Assembly: GCA_003488105.1 (NCBI GenBank)
Contig: DNMS01000420.1
Location: 516 to 6,874 of the forward strand
Direction: 5' to 3'
Source: Rhodospirillaceae bacterium
GTDB taxonomy: Bacteria > Pseudomonadota > Alphaproteobacteria > Rhodospirillales_A > Casp-alpha2
DNA: 6,359 bases
Each line of letters begins with the position of its first letter. The first letter of the stretch is position 1. Both the position numbers and the translations under genes were made by a program. The notes beneath the pieces are model-generated. The model was given only the letters and a program-made list of their open reading frames with translations, searched no databases and was not told the DNA's origin. Positions 1 to 6,145 of the stretch are shown here, one piece after another.

Positions 1-2172
1 GCCGGCGCCCTCACCCTTACCTTTGCCCTTGGCGCCGGCCGCCGTAGGCACGGTCTCGTCCGTCAGCGCTGCCGCGGCGCGCCGCGCGCGGGCGTCCTCG
101 TCGGCGCGGGGGAACAGCAGGCGGAACGTGGTGCCACGGCCGATATGGCTTTCCACGGTCACATAGCCGCCCGACTGATGGATGATGCCGTAGACGGTGG
201 ACAGGCCCAGGCCCGTGCCCTGGCCCACTTCCTTGGTCGAGAAAAACGGCTCGAAAATGCGGTCGAGCACGTCCTTGGGAATGCCGGTGCCCTTATCCTC
301 GACCTCGATCACCAGGTAGGAGCCGACGGGGATGACTTCACCCGACTGCTGCATCGGGCGTTCCAGGTCGCGGCGGAAGGTGCGGATCACCAGGGGCCCG
401 CCCTCGGCCATGGCGTCGCGGGCGTTGACGGCCAGGTTGATGATGACCTGATCGAACTGCCCCCGGTCGGCCAGGATGCGCCCCGCACCCCGTTCATGTT
501 CCAGTTTCAGTTTGACCGTCTCGCCCAGAAGCCGGCGCAGCAGGTTGGAGAGGTCGTTGATGGCGTCTTCCGGGTCGAGCAGGTCCGGCTCCAGGTTTTG
601 CTTGCGCGAGAAGGCAAGCAATTGGCGCACCAGATTGGTCGCGCGGTGGGCGTTCTGCTTGATCTGCTGCAGGTCGTTGAACGACGGGTCGCCCGGCCCG
701 TGGCGTTCCAGCAGCAGGTCCGTGAAGCCGATCATGGCGGTCAGCAGGTTGTTGAAATCATGCGCCACGCCGCCCGCGAGTTGGCCCACGGCCTGCATCT
801 TCTGCGACTGGGCGAACTGGATTTCCAGGTTCTTCTGTTCGGTCGTGTCGATGAAGTGCAGGACCAAGCCGGTAATGTTGCCCGCGTCGTCTTCCATGCG
901 GCTTGCGAACAGCGTCGCCGCCGCCTGCCGCCCGCCGGGGGCGGCCAACCTGATTTCCGTCTGGGTCGCCCGCACCCGGCCCATGATGACGTCGGACAGG
1001 GCCGAGGCGACCACGTCGCGGTCCTCGGGCAGCAGGCGTTCGGCGAAGGGCCGGCCGGCGACCATGTCGCGGTGGGCGCCCGCCAGGGTCAGGAACGCGC
1101 GGTTGCAGTCCATGACCTTGCCCAGCCCATCGAGCAACGCGATGGCCACGGGCGCGTCGTCGAACAGGAAGCGCAGACGCTTGGCCGGGCCCAGGCCGGT
1201 CGCCCCCCCGTCCTCCGCCCAGGCCATGTCGCGCAGCAGGATGGAGCGCGTATAGACCAGCGTGCCGTCCGTGGTTTCCCGATGGCTTTGCAGCAGCGAG
1301 GCCGTGAATTCCGTGCCGTCGGCGGCGCGCAGGGTGACCAGGCCGTGGTCGCCCTGGGTGTCGTCGCCATCGTCGTCCCCGCCGCCATTGCCGTTCACGG
1401 GGCTGGCGGAAACCACGAACTCGGCGAACGGCTTGCCGCCCATGGCCACGCGGTCGACGCCGAGCCATTCCGCCAGACAGGAGTTGGCATAGACGATGCG
1501 CCCGCGGCCATCGACGGAAAACACCCCCACGGGCAGACCGTCGAGCAGGTCGGCGCGGCGCGCCTCCGCCGATTGGCGGGTCGCGGTCTGGCGCTTTTCC
1601 TCGGTAATGTCCTGGGCCCGCCATTGCACGTAGCGGGAGGCTCCCTCCCCGGCCCCGGCGCCGATGCCGTCCTCGCCGAAGGGCTCCATGCGCAGGCGCC
1701 GCCACGCGGGCTTGCCGTCGCGGCGGCGGCAGATGACCTCCCCACCGGCGGGCGTGCCGTCGGCGGCGGCGGCCCGCAGCTTGCGGAACACGTCCTGAGA
1801 TCGGCCCTGGCTGTCGAGCGCGCGTTCAACCTTGTCCAGCAGGCTGGTCGGCCCCAGATCGCCATCCAGGAAAAACAAATCCCGGAAGGCGCTGTTGGCA
1901 TACATGCCGACGCCGTCCCAGGTGGCGATCAGAAGCCCCTCGCCTGACGATCCGGCGGCCATCTGGATCAATTCCGCCATGGGCCCGCCGGACGGCCGGG
2001 CCGGCGCCTTGCGGCCCATGCGCCAGGACGCCGCCAGAAGCCCCAGCGCCGCCGCCGTCAGCACGCCGCCCGCGGGCAACGCCCAACCGGCATCTAGCCC
2101 GAACATCAGCCCGGCCGCGACCCCCAACAGGGCCGCACCGGCGTTCAGGACGTGGGGCATTCTGTGCTTCAT
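1..2172 (-). CDS. cckA: CckA-type hybrid sensor histidine kinase (C-terminus cut by window edge)
   Basis: Membrane histidine kinase of the CckA family; in known alphaproteobacteria CckA phosphorylates ChpT, which passes phosphate to CtrA and CpdR. One frame stays open from ATG at 2172 to base 1, giving 724 codons without a stop. Two hydrophobic segments (about 8-24 and 33-50) precede three PAS-like regions (about 66-193, 204-318 and 331-449). The DHp H-box is GGVAHDFNN with phosphoacceptor His471. The ATPase domain shows the N-box [10 protein letters not shown] (579-588), DKGTG (626-630), FEPFFSTKE (640-648) and GTGLGLS (652-658). A Lys/Gly-rich linker ends the visible part; the expected receiver domain is beyond the edge. 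The second PAS has an odd Gly/Asp insert (about 257-276). The start is the first ATG of the open frame; it lacks a good Shine-Dalgarno site, and the next ATG (residue 5) is an alternative. It lies 143 bp downstream of flhB on the same strand. The family call is strong; the exact orthologue is slightly less certain without the receiver. Confidence 0.92.
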   Translation of the reverse strand, partial: MKHRMPHVLNAGAALLGVAAGLMFGLDAGWALPAGGVLTAAALGLLAASWRMGRKAPARPSGGPMAELIQMAAGSSGEGLLIATWDGVGMYANSAFRDLFFLDGDLGPTSLLDKVERALDSQGRSQDVFRKLRAAAADGTPAGGEVICRRRDGKPAWRRLRMEPFGEDGIGAGAGEGASRYVQWRAQDITEEKRQTATRQSAEARRADLLDGLPVGVFSVDGRGRIVYANSCLAEWLGVDRVAMGGKPFAEFVVSASPVNGNGGGDDDGDDTQGDHGLVTLRAADGTEFTASLLQSHRETTDGTLVYTRSILLRDMAWAEDGGATGLGPAKRLRFLFDDAPVAIALLDGLGKVMDCNRAFLTLAGAHRDMVAGRPFAERLLPEDRDVVASALSDVIMGRVRATQTEIRLAAPGGRQAAATLFASRMEDDAGNITGLVLHFIDTTEQKNLEIQFAQSQKMQAVGQLAGGVAHDFNNLLTAMIGFTDLLLERHGPGDPSFNDLQQIKQNAHRATNLVRQLLAFSRKQNLEPDLLDPEDAINDLSNLLRRLLGETVKLKLEHERGAGRILADRGQFDQVIINLAVNARDAMAEGGPLVIRTFRRDLERPMQQSGEVIPVGSYLVIEVEDKGTGIPKDVLDRIFEPFFSTKEVGQGTGLGLSTVYGIIHQSGGYVTVESHIGRGTTFRLLFPRADEDARARRAAAALTDETVPTAAGAKGKGKGEGAG

Positions 2173-2257
2173 GATTTCGATGTCGAGGCCCGGCAATGAC
2201 GACGGGCCCGCCCAAGGCGGCCCGCTTCCGGTGACAGGATTACCACTGAACGGCCCC

Positions 2258-2263
2258 TGTCAA
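2258..2263 (-). promoter_or_regulatory. Possible sigma-70 type -35 hexamer for cckA
   Basis: Reading toward cckA, a perfect TTGACA lies at 2263-2258. The best -10 candidate is TAATCC (2242-2237) after a short 15-nt spacer, which is a poor match. The site lies in the flhB-cckA gap, about 85 nt before the cckA ATG, so cckA could have its own promoter as well as read-through from the flagellar genes. The -35 is seen directly; promoter activity is inference. Confidence 0.3.
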
Positions 2264-2282
2264 CAGCGCTCGCTGCCGGGAC

Positions 2283-2307
2283 GCGGCCCCCGAGGGCCAA
2301 AGGCCGC
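2283..2307 (-). other. GC-rich stem-loop between flhB and cckA
   Basis: GCGGCC (2283-2288) can pair with GGCCGC (2302-2307). An alternative inner hairpin, GGCC-aaa-GGCC, overlaps it. It begins 9 nt past the flhB stop codon. No T-run follows in either direction, so it is not a canonical intrinsic terminator. It could attenuate transcription or protect the 3' end of the flagellar message. Confidence 0.35.
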
Positions 2308-2315
2308 CGGACCCG

Positions 2316-3386
2316 TTAATGGGGCAGCTTACCCTTGAGCCGCATGACGTGGCCGATGACCTCGGCGACCGCCTTGAAGTGTTCCGCCGGGATTTCCTCG
2401 TCCAGTTCCACGGAAGCGTAGAGAGCCCGCGCCAACGGCGCGTTTTCAACGATGGTGATCTCGTTTGCCTCGGCGATTTCGCGGATTTTAAGCGCCACCA
2501 GGTCCTGTCCTTTGGCAATCACCTTGGGGGCGGGCATGGTTTCCATCTTGTATTCCAAGGCGACCGCGAAGTGGGTCGGGTTGGTGATCACCACGTCGGC
2601 ATTGGGCACGGCCGCCATCATGCGCTTGCGGGCGCGCTCCATCCGGATCTGGCGGATTCGCGCCTTGATCTGGGGATCCCCGTCGGTCTGCTTGTGCTCG
2701 TCCTTGATCTCGGTCTTGGACATCCGCATCTGCTTCATGAAGGTCGCGCGCTGGTAAATGTAATCGAGCGCCGCGATAAACCCCATCACCCCGATGGTCG
2801 CGAGGGCCATGATGATGGCGATCTCGTGAATGCGGTGAAGGGCCGCGGATGTGGAGATCGCGGGCATCATTTCCAGATCGTGCAACATGGGAATGGCAAG
2901 CCCGAACGCCACCGTCGCGACCAGGGAGAGCTTGAGAATGCCTTTCGCAAATTCCATCAGGCCCTGGCTGGAGAACAGCCGCTTGAAGCCACTCAAGGGA
3001 TTGATTTTGCTTGGTTTCGGCTGAATTTTCTTGGTCGACCAGATAAGGCCGAACTGGCCAACGTTGGCAACGATCGCCAAAACCACGAACATCGCCATGG
3101 TGGGGGCGAGAATCACCCCGACATCCATCGCAACCCTGGAGAACAACAGGCGCAGATGTTCGAAATCCATCGGGATCGAGTAGGAGGCCCCGATGAACCG
3201 CCGGCCGATCAGGGTGATATCACGGGCCATGGCCGGCGCCAGGAACATCAGCATCCCCACGCCGCCGATCAGGATCATCAGGCTCTTGATTTCCTGAGAT
3301 TGGGCGACCTGACCTTCGTCACGGGCCTTGGAAAGTTTCCTGCCGGTCGGCTCTTCTGTTTTTTGTGAGTCGTCTTCTTCTGCCAT
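2316..3386 (-). CDS. flhB: Flagellar export gate/switch protein FlhB
   Basis: Integral membrane component of the flagellar type III export apparatus. It binds the FliPQR gate, and its cytoplasmic domain switches export from rod/hook to filament substrates after autocleavage. The 356-aa length is usual for the family. The N-terminus is charged and carries the family signature EEPTGRKLSKARDEGQVAQS (11-30). Four hydrophobic segments follow (about 34-52, 90-112, 148-168 and 188-208). The conserved linker KDEHKQTDGDPQIKARIRQ lies at about 208-226. The autocleavage motif NPTH is at 269-272, the same numbering as in Salmonella FlhB. It is followed by the conserved HFAVAL and AKGQDLVALKIREIA blocks, and the protein ends in a short tail. 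An AGGGA ribosome-binding site precedes the ATG by 3 nt. It starts 24 bp after fliR ends and is the last flagellar gene of the block. No damage is seen. Confidence 0.98.
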   Translation of the reverse strand: MAEEDDSQKTEEPTGRKLSKARDEGQVAQSQEIKSLMILIGGVGMLMFLAPAMARDITLIGRRFIGASYSIPMDFEHLRLLFSRVAMDVGVILAPTMAMFVVLAIVANVGQFGLIWSTKKIQPKPSKINPLSGFKRLFSSQGLMEFAKGILKLSLVATVAFGLAIPMLHDLEMMPAISTSAALHRIHEIAIIMALATIGVMGFIAALDYIYQRATFMKQMRMSKTEIKDEHKQTDGDPQIKARIRQIRMERARKRMMAAVPNADVVITNPTHFAVALEYKMETMPAPKVIAKGQDLVALKIREIAEANEITIVENAPLARALYASVELDEEIPAEHFKAVAEVIGHVMRLKGKLPH

Positions 3387-3410
3387 GTGTCCCTGCCGTC
3401 GATCCGGGCC

Positions 3411-4169
3411 CTAGCCCGTGAAGACGGCGTACCCCTGTTGGAAATGATTGAGAAACACCAGCATGATCGACGAGAACACGATCATGAGAGCACCGATCTG
3501 GACCGTGACCTGCACTGGCAGCCCGAAGAAGAACACCGGCAACTGAGGCATCAGACGGCCAAGAACACCGAGCCCGATGTAATAGACCATGGCGATGACC
3601 AGGAACGGGATGGACAGCTGAAACCCCAACGCAAAGCTGTCGGCGACCCGACGCGCCAACATCAGCGCCATGTCGCCGGTCGACACACCCTCGCCGGGCA
3701 CGAACAGGGCGTAGGAATCGGCAACCACCGTGAAATACACATGATGGCTGTCCGTGACGAAGATCATCACCAGCCCGCCGATGGTCAACATGTTGGAAAT
3801 GACGGAGCTTTGCTGTTCGGTAATCGAATCCTGAACCAGGGCATTGGCCATGGCCGCGAACAGCGCGATCAAAGTCCCCGCGGTTTGCAGGGCACCGATC
3901 AGAATGACCGCGATCCCGCCGAGAAACAGGCCGACGATGATTTCGCCGGCAAGCAGCAGGAACAAAACATAGGGACTTTCGGGGGGCGCCGGCAGGTTCT
4001 CCGCCAACACGGGCGTCATGACAACGGCGACGGTAGTCGCCAGGACGATGCGGATGCGTGCGCTGACATAAGCCGCCGCGATGCCCGGCAGAATGGCCAT
4101 CATGGCGCCGACGCGCGACAGAACCAGCAAAAATGCGAAAACGTTGAGTTTGAGGAGTTCTTCGAGCAT
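3411..4169 (-). CDS. fliR: Flagellar export gate protein FliR
   Basis: Inner-membrane protein that forms the central pore of the export gate with FliP and FliQ. The 252 aa match the family length. The sequence is hydrophobic throughout with about six membrane segments (near 10-30, 38-56, 67-92, 95-112, 126-150, 180-205 and 218-240; exact boundaries uncertain). Family landmarks are LSRVGAMMAILPG (17-29), AGEIIVGLFLGG (74-85), QDSITEQQSS (113-122), the LGRLMPQLPVFFFGLPVQV block (203-221) and a hydrophobic C-terminal segment. The start ATG has a GAAGGG-type ribosome-binding site about 9-10 nt upstream. It follows fliQ by 19 bp and precedes flhB by 24 bp, so the three gate genes are very probably co-transcribed and translated in stoichiometric order. 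fliP is not in the window and must lie elsewhere. Confidence 0.97.
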   Translation of the reverse strand: MLEELLKLNVFAFLLVLSRVGAMMAILPGIAAAYVSARIRIVLATTVAVVMTPVLAENLPAPPESPYVLFLLLAGEIIVGLFLGGIAVILIGALQTAGTLIALFAAMANALVQDSITEQQSSVISNMLTIGGLVMIFVTDSHHVYFTVVADSYALFVPGEGVSTGDMALMLARRVADSFALGFQLSIPFLVIAMVYYIGLGVLGRLMPQLPVFFFGLPVQVTVQIGALMIVFSSIMLVFLNHFQQGYAVFTG

Positions 4170-4188
4170 ATCCGCCGCCCTTCGCCGC

Positions 4189-4452
4189 CTATAGCGCCGA
4201 AATTCGGTCGAACAGGGTGTCTGCGAAGGTCGTGACCGTGTTGATCATGAACGGCAGCAGGACGACGATGGCGATGAAGATGACGATGATCTTCGGCACG
4301 AAGGTCAGGGTCATTTCCTGGATCGTCGTGAGCGCCTGAAACAGGGCGATGATAAGACCGCTGATCAGCCCCAGAAACATAATCGGGCCGGCCACCTTGA
4401 TGACCACCCACATGGCGTTGCGGCCGACGTCGATAACATCCACTTCGTTCAT
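4189..4452 (-). CDS. fliQ: Flagellar export gate protein FliQ
   Basis: Small two-helix membrane protein of the export gate; in known structures several copies wrap around the FliP-FliR core. The 87 aa are normal for FliQ. A short polar N-terminus (1-12) leads into a first hydrophobic helix (about 14-38). The family hallmark FQALTTIQEMTLTFVPK follows (38-54), then a second helix (about 54-76) and a short polar tail. The ATG is preceded by GGGAG about 9 nt upstream. It sits between fliE (33-bp gap) and fliR (19-bp gap), the arrangement expected for an operon. No anomalies are seen. Confidence 0.97.
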   Translation of the reverse strand: MNEVDVIDVGRNAMWVVIKVAGPIMFLGLISGLIIALFQALTTIQEMTLTFVPKIIVIFIAIVVLLPFMINTVTTFADTLFDRISAL

Positions 4453-4485
4453 CTGGACTGCTCCCGACGCCGTAGACCGATGGCG

Positions 4486-4815
4486 CTACACCGGCATCCG
4501 AATGATATCGTTGTAGGCTTCCAAAACCTTGTCCCGCACGTTGACCACGGTCTGCAGGGTCATTTCGGCCTCGGCCACGGCGGTCACCACCTGGGTGATG
4601 TCGGCGCGGTCGTTGATCGCGTCGATGGACAATTTTTCCGACGTCTCCCCGATCTTGCGGGCTTCCATGATGGCGCTGCGCACAAGGTCGCCGAACTCCT
4701 CGTTTGCCTTGGCCATCGGCGCCGCATCATCCCGCGTGCCGGAAATCTGTTGGCGGGCCGCCCGCTGATAGGCGTTCAAGGCCTGATGAATATTGAAATC
4801 GGCGTTCACGCTCAT
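4486..4815 (-). CDS. fliE: Flagellar hook-basal body adaptor FliE
   Basis: Periplasmic protein that joins the MS ring/export gate to the proximal rod; it is one of the first substrates exported. The 109 aa match the family. The N-terminal third is polar and variable (1-40) and the middle is helical (about 40-65). The conserved C-terminus has AEAEMTLQTVVNVRDKV (81-97) followed by LEAYNDIIRMPV (98-109); the LQTVV..RDKV..AY..I.RMP pattern is diagnostic. There is no cleavable signal peptide, as expected for a protein exported through the flagellar apparatus. A GGGAG ribosome-binding site lies 7 nt before the ATG. It lies between flgC (64-bp gap) and fliQ (33-bp gap). Confidence 0.97.
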   Translation of the reverse strand: MSVNADFNIHQALNAYQRAARQQISGTRDDAAPMAKANEEFGDLVRSAIMEARKIGETSEKLSIDAINDRADITQVVTAVAEAEMTLQTVVNVRDKVLEAYNDIIRMPV

Positions 4816-4879
4816 TGTTATGCTCCCGTTCTAGGCCCGTTGGGCCCGGTCCGCGTTGGGACCTGAATTTCCGTGCCGG

Positions 4880-5296
4880 CTAGTTGCTGCGCAGCACGTC
4901 AATGACGCTGTTCAACATCGTTTTCGACGACTTGATCAGGTTCAGATTGGCTTCGTAGGACCGCTGCGCCTCGCGCATGTCCATCATTTCGATCATCGTG
5001 TTGACGTTGGGTGTCTTCACATAGCCGTCCTTGTCGGCGGCGGGGTGAGACGGATCATATTTGTTGCCGAAGTCGGACATGTCCTTGTGCAGGCGGTTGA
5101 CGTGCACCGTGTCAACGCCGACGGACTTATCCAATTCGTTCTTGAAGGTCACCAGCTTGCGCCGATAAGGATCGTCGCCGGGGCGTTGCGGCAAGCTGTC
5201 CGCGTTGGCGATGTTTTGTGAGATCACGCGAAGGCGCGTTCCCTGCACGCGCATCCCGGCGCTGGAAATGCGGATGGTCTTGATAATGTCGTCCAT
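4880..5296 (-). CDS. flgC: Flagellar proximal rod protein FlgC
   Basis: Structural subunit of the proximal rod, exported through the flagellar type III pathway and assembled with FlgB, FlgF and FliE. The 138 aa are typical. The N-terminal helix and rod signature SQNIANADS lie at 26-34, followed by PGDDPYRRK (39-47). The conserved segment YDPSHPAADKDGYV (80-93) leads into PNVNTMIEMMDMREAQRSYE (96-115) and a C-terminal helix that ends at 138. The start is well supported by a perfect AAGGAGG (5314-5308) 11 nt upstream of the ATG, the best ribosome-binding site in the window. An unusually long 159-bp gap separates it from flgB. Confidence 0.97.
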   Translation of the reverse strand: MDDIIKTIRISSAGMRVQGTRLRVISQNIANADSLPQRPGDDPYRRKLVTFKNELDKSVGVDTVHVNRLHKDMSDFGNKYDPSHPAADKDGYVKTPNVNTMIEMMDMREAQRSYEANLNLIKSSKTMLNSVIDVLRSN

Positions 5297-5369
5297 CGGG
5301 GCTTTCGCCTCCTTGATCTTTATCCGGGCAAGGGTTCTTCCTATGTCCGGCGGCTTTGGTTTGGACGAC

Positions 5370-5384
5370 GTTCTGTCGAAGTTC
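5370..5384. promoter_or_regulatory. LexA-box-like direct repeat GTTC-N7-GTTC
   Basis: Plus strand GTTC (5370-5373), seven bases, GTTC (5381-5384). This exactly fits the direct-repeat SOS operator known for alphaproteobacterial LexA. Two more GTTC copies follow at 5387 and 5394, off the N7 spacing. It sits in the long flgB-flgC gap, about 75-90 nt before the flgC ATG. The pattern is seen directly; LexA binding is speculative, as no SOS-type gene or clear promoter adjoins it. Confidence 0.25.
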
Positions 5385-5429
5385 CCGTTCCAGGTTCGCC
5401 TGTGGCCTTTGCGGCCCGAATTTAATGTC

Positions 5430-5445
5430 CGCCCGCCTCCGGGCG
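5430..5445 (-). other. Short hairpin downstream of flgB
   Basis: CGCCCG (5430-5435), a 4-nt loop and CGGGCG (5440-5445) form a perfect 6-bp stem, 10 nt beyond the flgB stop. There is no T-run on the flgB side, so termination is unlikely; it may stabilise or process the flgB 3' end within a polycistronic message. Confidence 0.35.
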
Positions 5446-5455
5446 TAACGACCGC

Positions 5456-5851
5456 CTAGCGTCCGCGGCTGGCGGCTTTCAGCATCTCCATGTGCTTTTT
5501 GTAGAGTTCCGTGGTCAGACGGTGGGTGGTTTGTGTCTCCGCCACCTTGCCCATCTGTTCCTCGAGGACCACCGAGTTGCCGTTGGGCGCCGTCTCATAG
5601 GGATGGCGCGGCTCTTCGACAAAGAAATCGCGGATGCGTTTGCGCCGGCCGCCGAGCTGTCCGGGCTCCGTCACGACCATGTTCAACTGCGCCGATTCCT
5701 TGCGCAGCAGATCGCGGAAGGCATATGGCTTGAGATCCTTCGCCTTGTAGTCGGGCGTATCCGCATTGGAAATGTTCTGGGCGAGGATTTCCTGGCGTTG
5801 GCCAAGCCAGTTAAGGCGTTTCTTAACAGCTGCGAAGAGGGTCAGATCCAT
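5456..5851 (-). CDS. flgB: Flagellar proximal rod protein FlgB
   Basis: Proximal rod subunit and first gene of the flagellar block. The 131 aa are normal for the family. The N-terminus carries the rod-family signature QNISNADTPDYKAKDL (25-40). The middle is variable and rich in basic residues (69-75). The C-terminus has NGNSVVLEEQMGKV (90-103), then a TTH...Y..H...L.AA helix (108-127), which is diagnostic for FlgB. There is no cleavable signal peptide, as expected for a flagellar export substrate. The start ATG at 5851 has AGGGA (5866-5862) 10 nt upstream. A CtrA-type box and a -10-like hexamer lie about 90-120 nt upstream, so this gene probably heads the transcript flgB-flgC-fliE-fliQ-fliR-flhB. 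Confidence 0.97.
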   Translation of the reverse strand: MDLTLFAAVKKRLNWLGQRQEILAQNISNADTPDYKAKDLKPYAFRDLLRKESAQLNMVVTEPGQLGGRRKRIRDFFVEEPRHPYETAPNGNSVVLEEQMGKVAETQTTHRLTTELYKKHMEMLKAASRGR

Positions 5852-5939
5852 CTGCGCGCGGTCCCTTGTCTAGCGGAATTAATCCGTTGTCCCCTGGCTC
5901 CGGTGAGCATCACAAGCCCCGGAAACCGTCCTGCTAGGC

Positions 5940-5945
5940 ATTATC
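5940..5945 (-). promoter_or_regulatory. Candidate -10 element for flgB
   Basis: GATAAT (5945-5940, minus strand) matches five of six bases of TATAAT. It lies 11 nt downstream of the CtrA-type box and about 90 nt before the flgB ATG. Placement of an activator box over the -35 region is usual for CtrA-dependent flagellar promoters. The transcription start is not known. Confidence 0.4.
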
Positions 5946-5956
5946 TGCCGGGTTCC

Positions 5957-5971
5957 TTAACAACCTATTAA
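5957..5971 (-). promoter_or_regulatory. CtrA-type binding site upstream of flgB
   Basis: TTAA (5957-5960), seven bases, TTAA (5968-5971) is the exact TTAA-N7-TTAA spacing of the full CtrA box known from Caulobacter and relatives. The trailing C of the TTAAC half-site is replaced by G in both orientations. It lies 106 nt upstream of flgB, just upstream of GATAAT. CtrA activates early flagellar operons in Caulobacter, and cckA of the same phosphorelay lies at the end of this cluster. Confidence 0.6.
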
Positions 5972-5988
5972 GCACGTCCGGTTCCGCC

Positions 5989-6004
5989 GCAATCGCCCGA
6001 TTGC
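5989..6004. repeat. 16-bp perfect inverted repeat
   Basis: GCAATCG-CC-CGATTGC has 7-bp arms and a 2-bp centre. It lies 17 bp from the CtrA-type box, on the side away from flgB, in the position of an operator. No regulator family is assigned. Confidence 0.5.
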
Positions 6005-6022
6005 CAACCATTAAACGTCTGA

Positions 6023-6035
6023 TTCCGAAACGGAA
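6023..6035. repeat. 13-bp inverted repeat
   Basis: TTCCG-AAA-CGGAA has 5-bp arms and a 3-bp centre, and overlaps the GANTC site at 6021-6025. It is a possible operator for either divergent gene; the arms are short enough that chance is plausible. Confidence 0.35.
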
Positions 6036-6091
6036 AACCGGCCCTGCTGTAATCATTTGTTAAACCGGGGGCCGTTAGGATCAGGCGAATC

Positions 6092-6106
6092 CGGCAATTC
6101 TTGCCG
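6092..6106. repeat. 15-bp inverted repeat upstream of the FlhB-like gene
   Basis: CGGCAA-TTC-TTGCCG has 6-bp arms and a 3-nt centre. It lies 40 nt before the GTG start of the plus-strand gene. It could be an operator or, if transcribed, a small hairpin in the leader. It has no T-run and is not a terminator. Confidence 0.4.
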
Positions 6107-6145
6107 ACCCATCAGGCCTTGCCACGCGAACGGGACCAGCGGCAC

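Larger units (their letters stand above)
5852..6145. promoter_or_regulatory. Divergent intergenic regulatory region (flgB / FlhB-like gene)
   Basis: A 294-bp non-coding stretch separates two divergently transcribed genes. It is visibly more AT-rich than its surroundings and has five TTAA tetramers (starting at 5879, 5957, 5968, 6011 and 6060), well above what a G+C-rich background would give. It contains a CtrA-type box, three perfect inverted repeats and GANTC sites at 6021 and 6087. No conserved ORF, sigma-54 (GG-N10-GC) promoter or sigma-28 promoter was found in it by eye. Confidence 0.7.

Noticed and set aside
145..1947. A 600-codon plus-strand open frame opposite cckA
   Set aside because: The minus strand encodes a complete kinase with all catalytic boxes in one frame. 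The plus-strand translation is Gln/Ala/Gly/His-rich with no recognisable domain, as is usual for antisense shadows in G+C-rich genes.
758..2215. Other minus-strand frames overlapping cckA (for example 758-1705, 1395-1901 and 1826-2215)
   Set aside because: They are Arg/Pro/Gly-rich out-of-frame readings of the kinase gene. They might suggest a frameshifted kinase, but the true frame is open from 2172 to 1 without interruption.
2319..4235. Long plus-strand open frames opposite flhB and fliR (349 and 282 codons)
   Set aside because: They mirror hydrophobic membrane genes and read as His/Asp/Gln/Arg-rich low-complexity protein, the expected complement of those genes; no family was recognised.
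5430..5445. Intrinsic terminator after flgB
   Set aside because: The stem is only 6 bp and no T-run follows on the minus strand; the downstream genes are flagellar and expected on the same transcript.
5987..6005. Sigma-54 promoter reading toward flgB (TGGCA...TTGC)
   Set aside because: The GG and GC elements are 13 bp apart instead of the required 10; the apparent match arises from the inverted repeat at 5989-6004.
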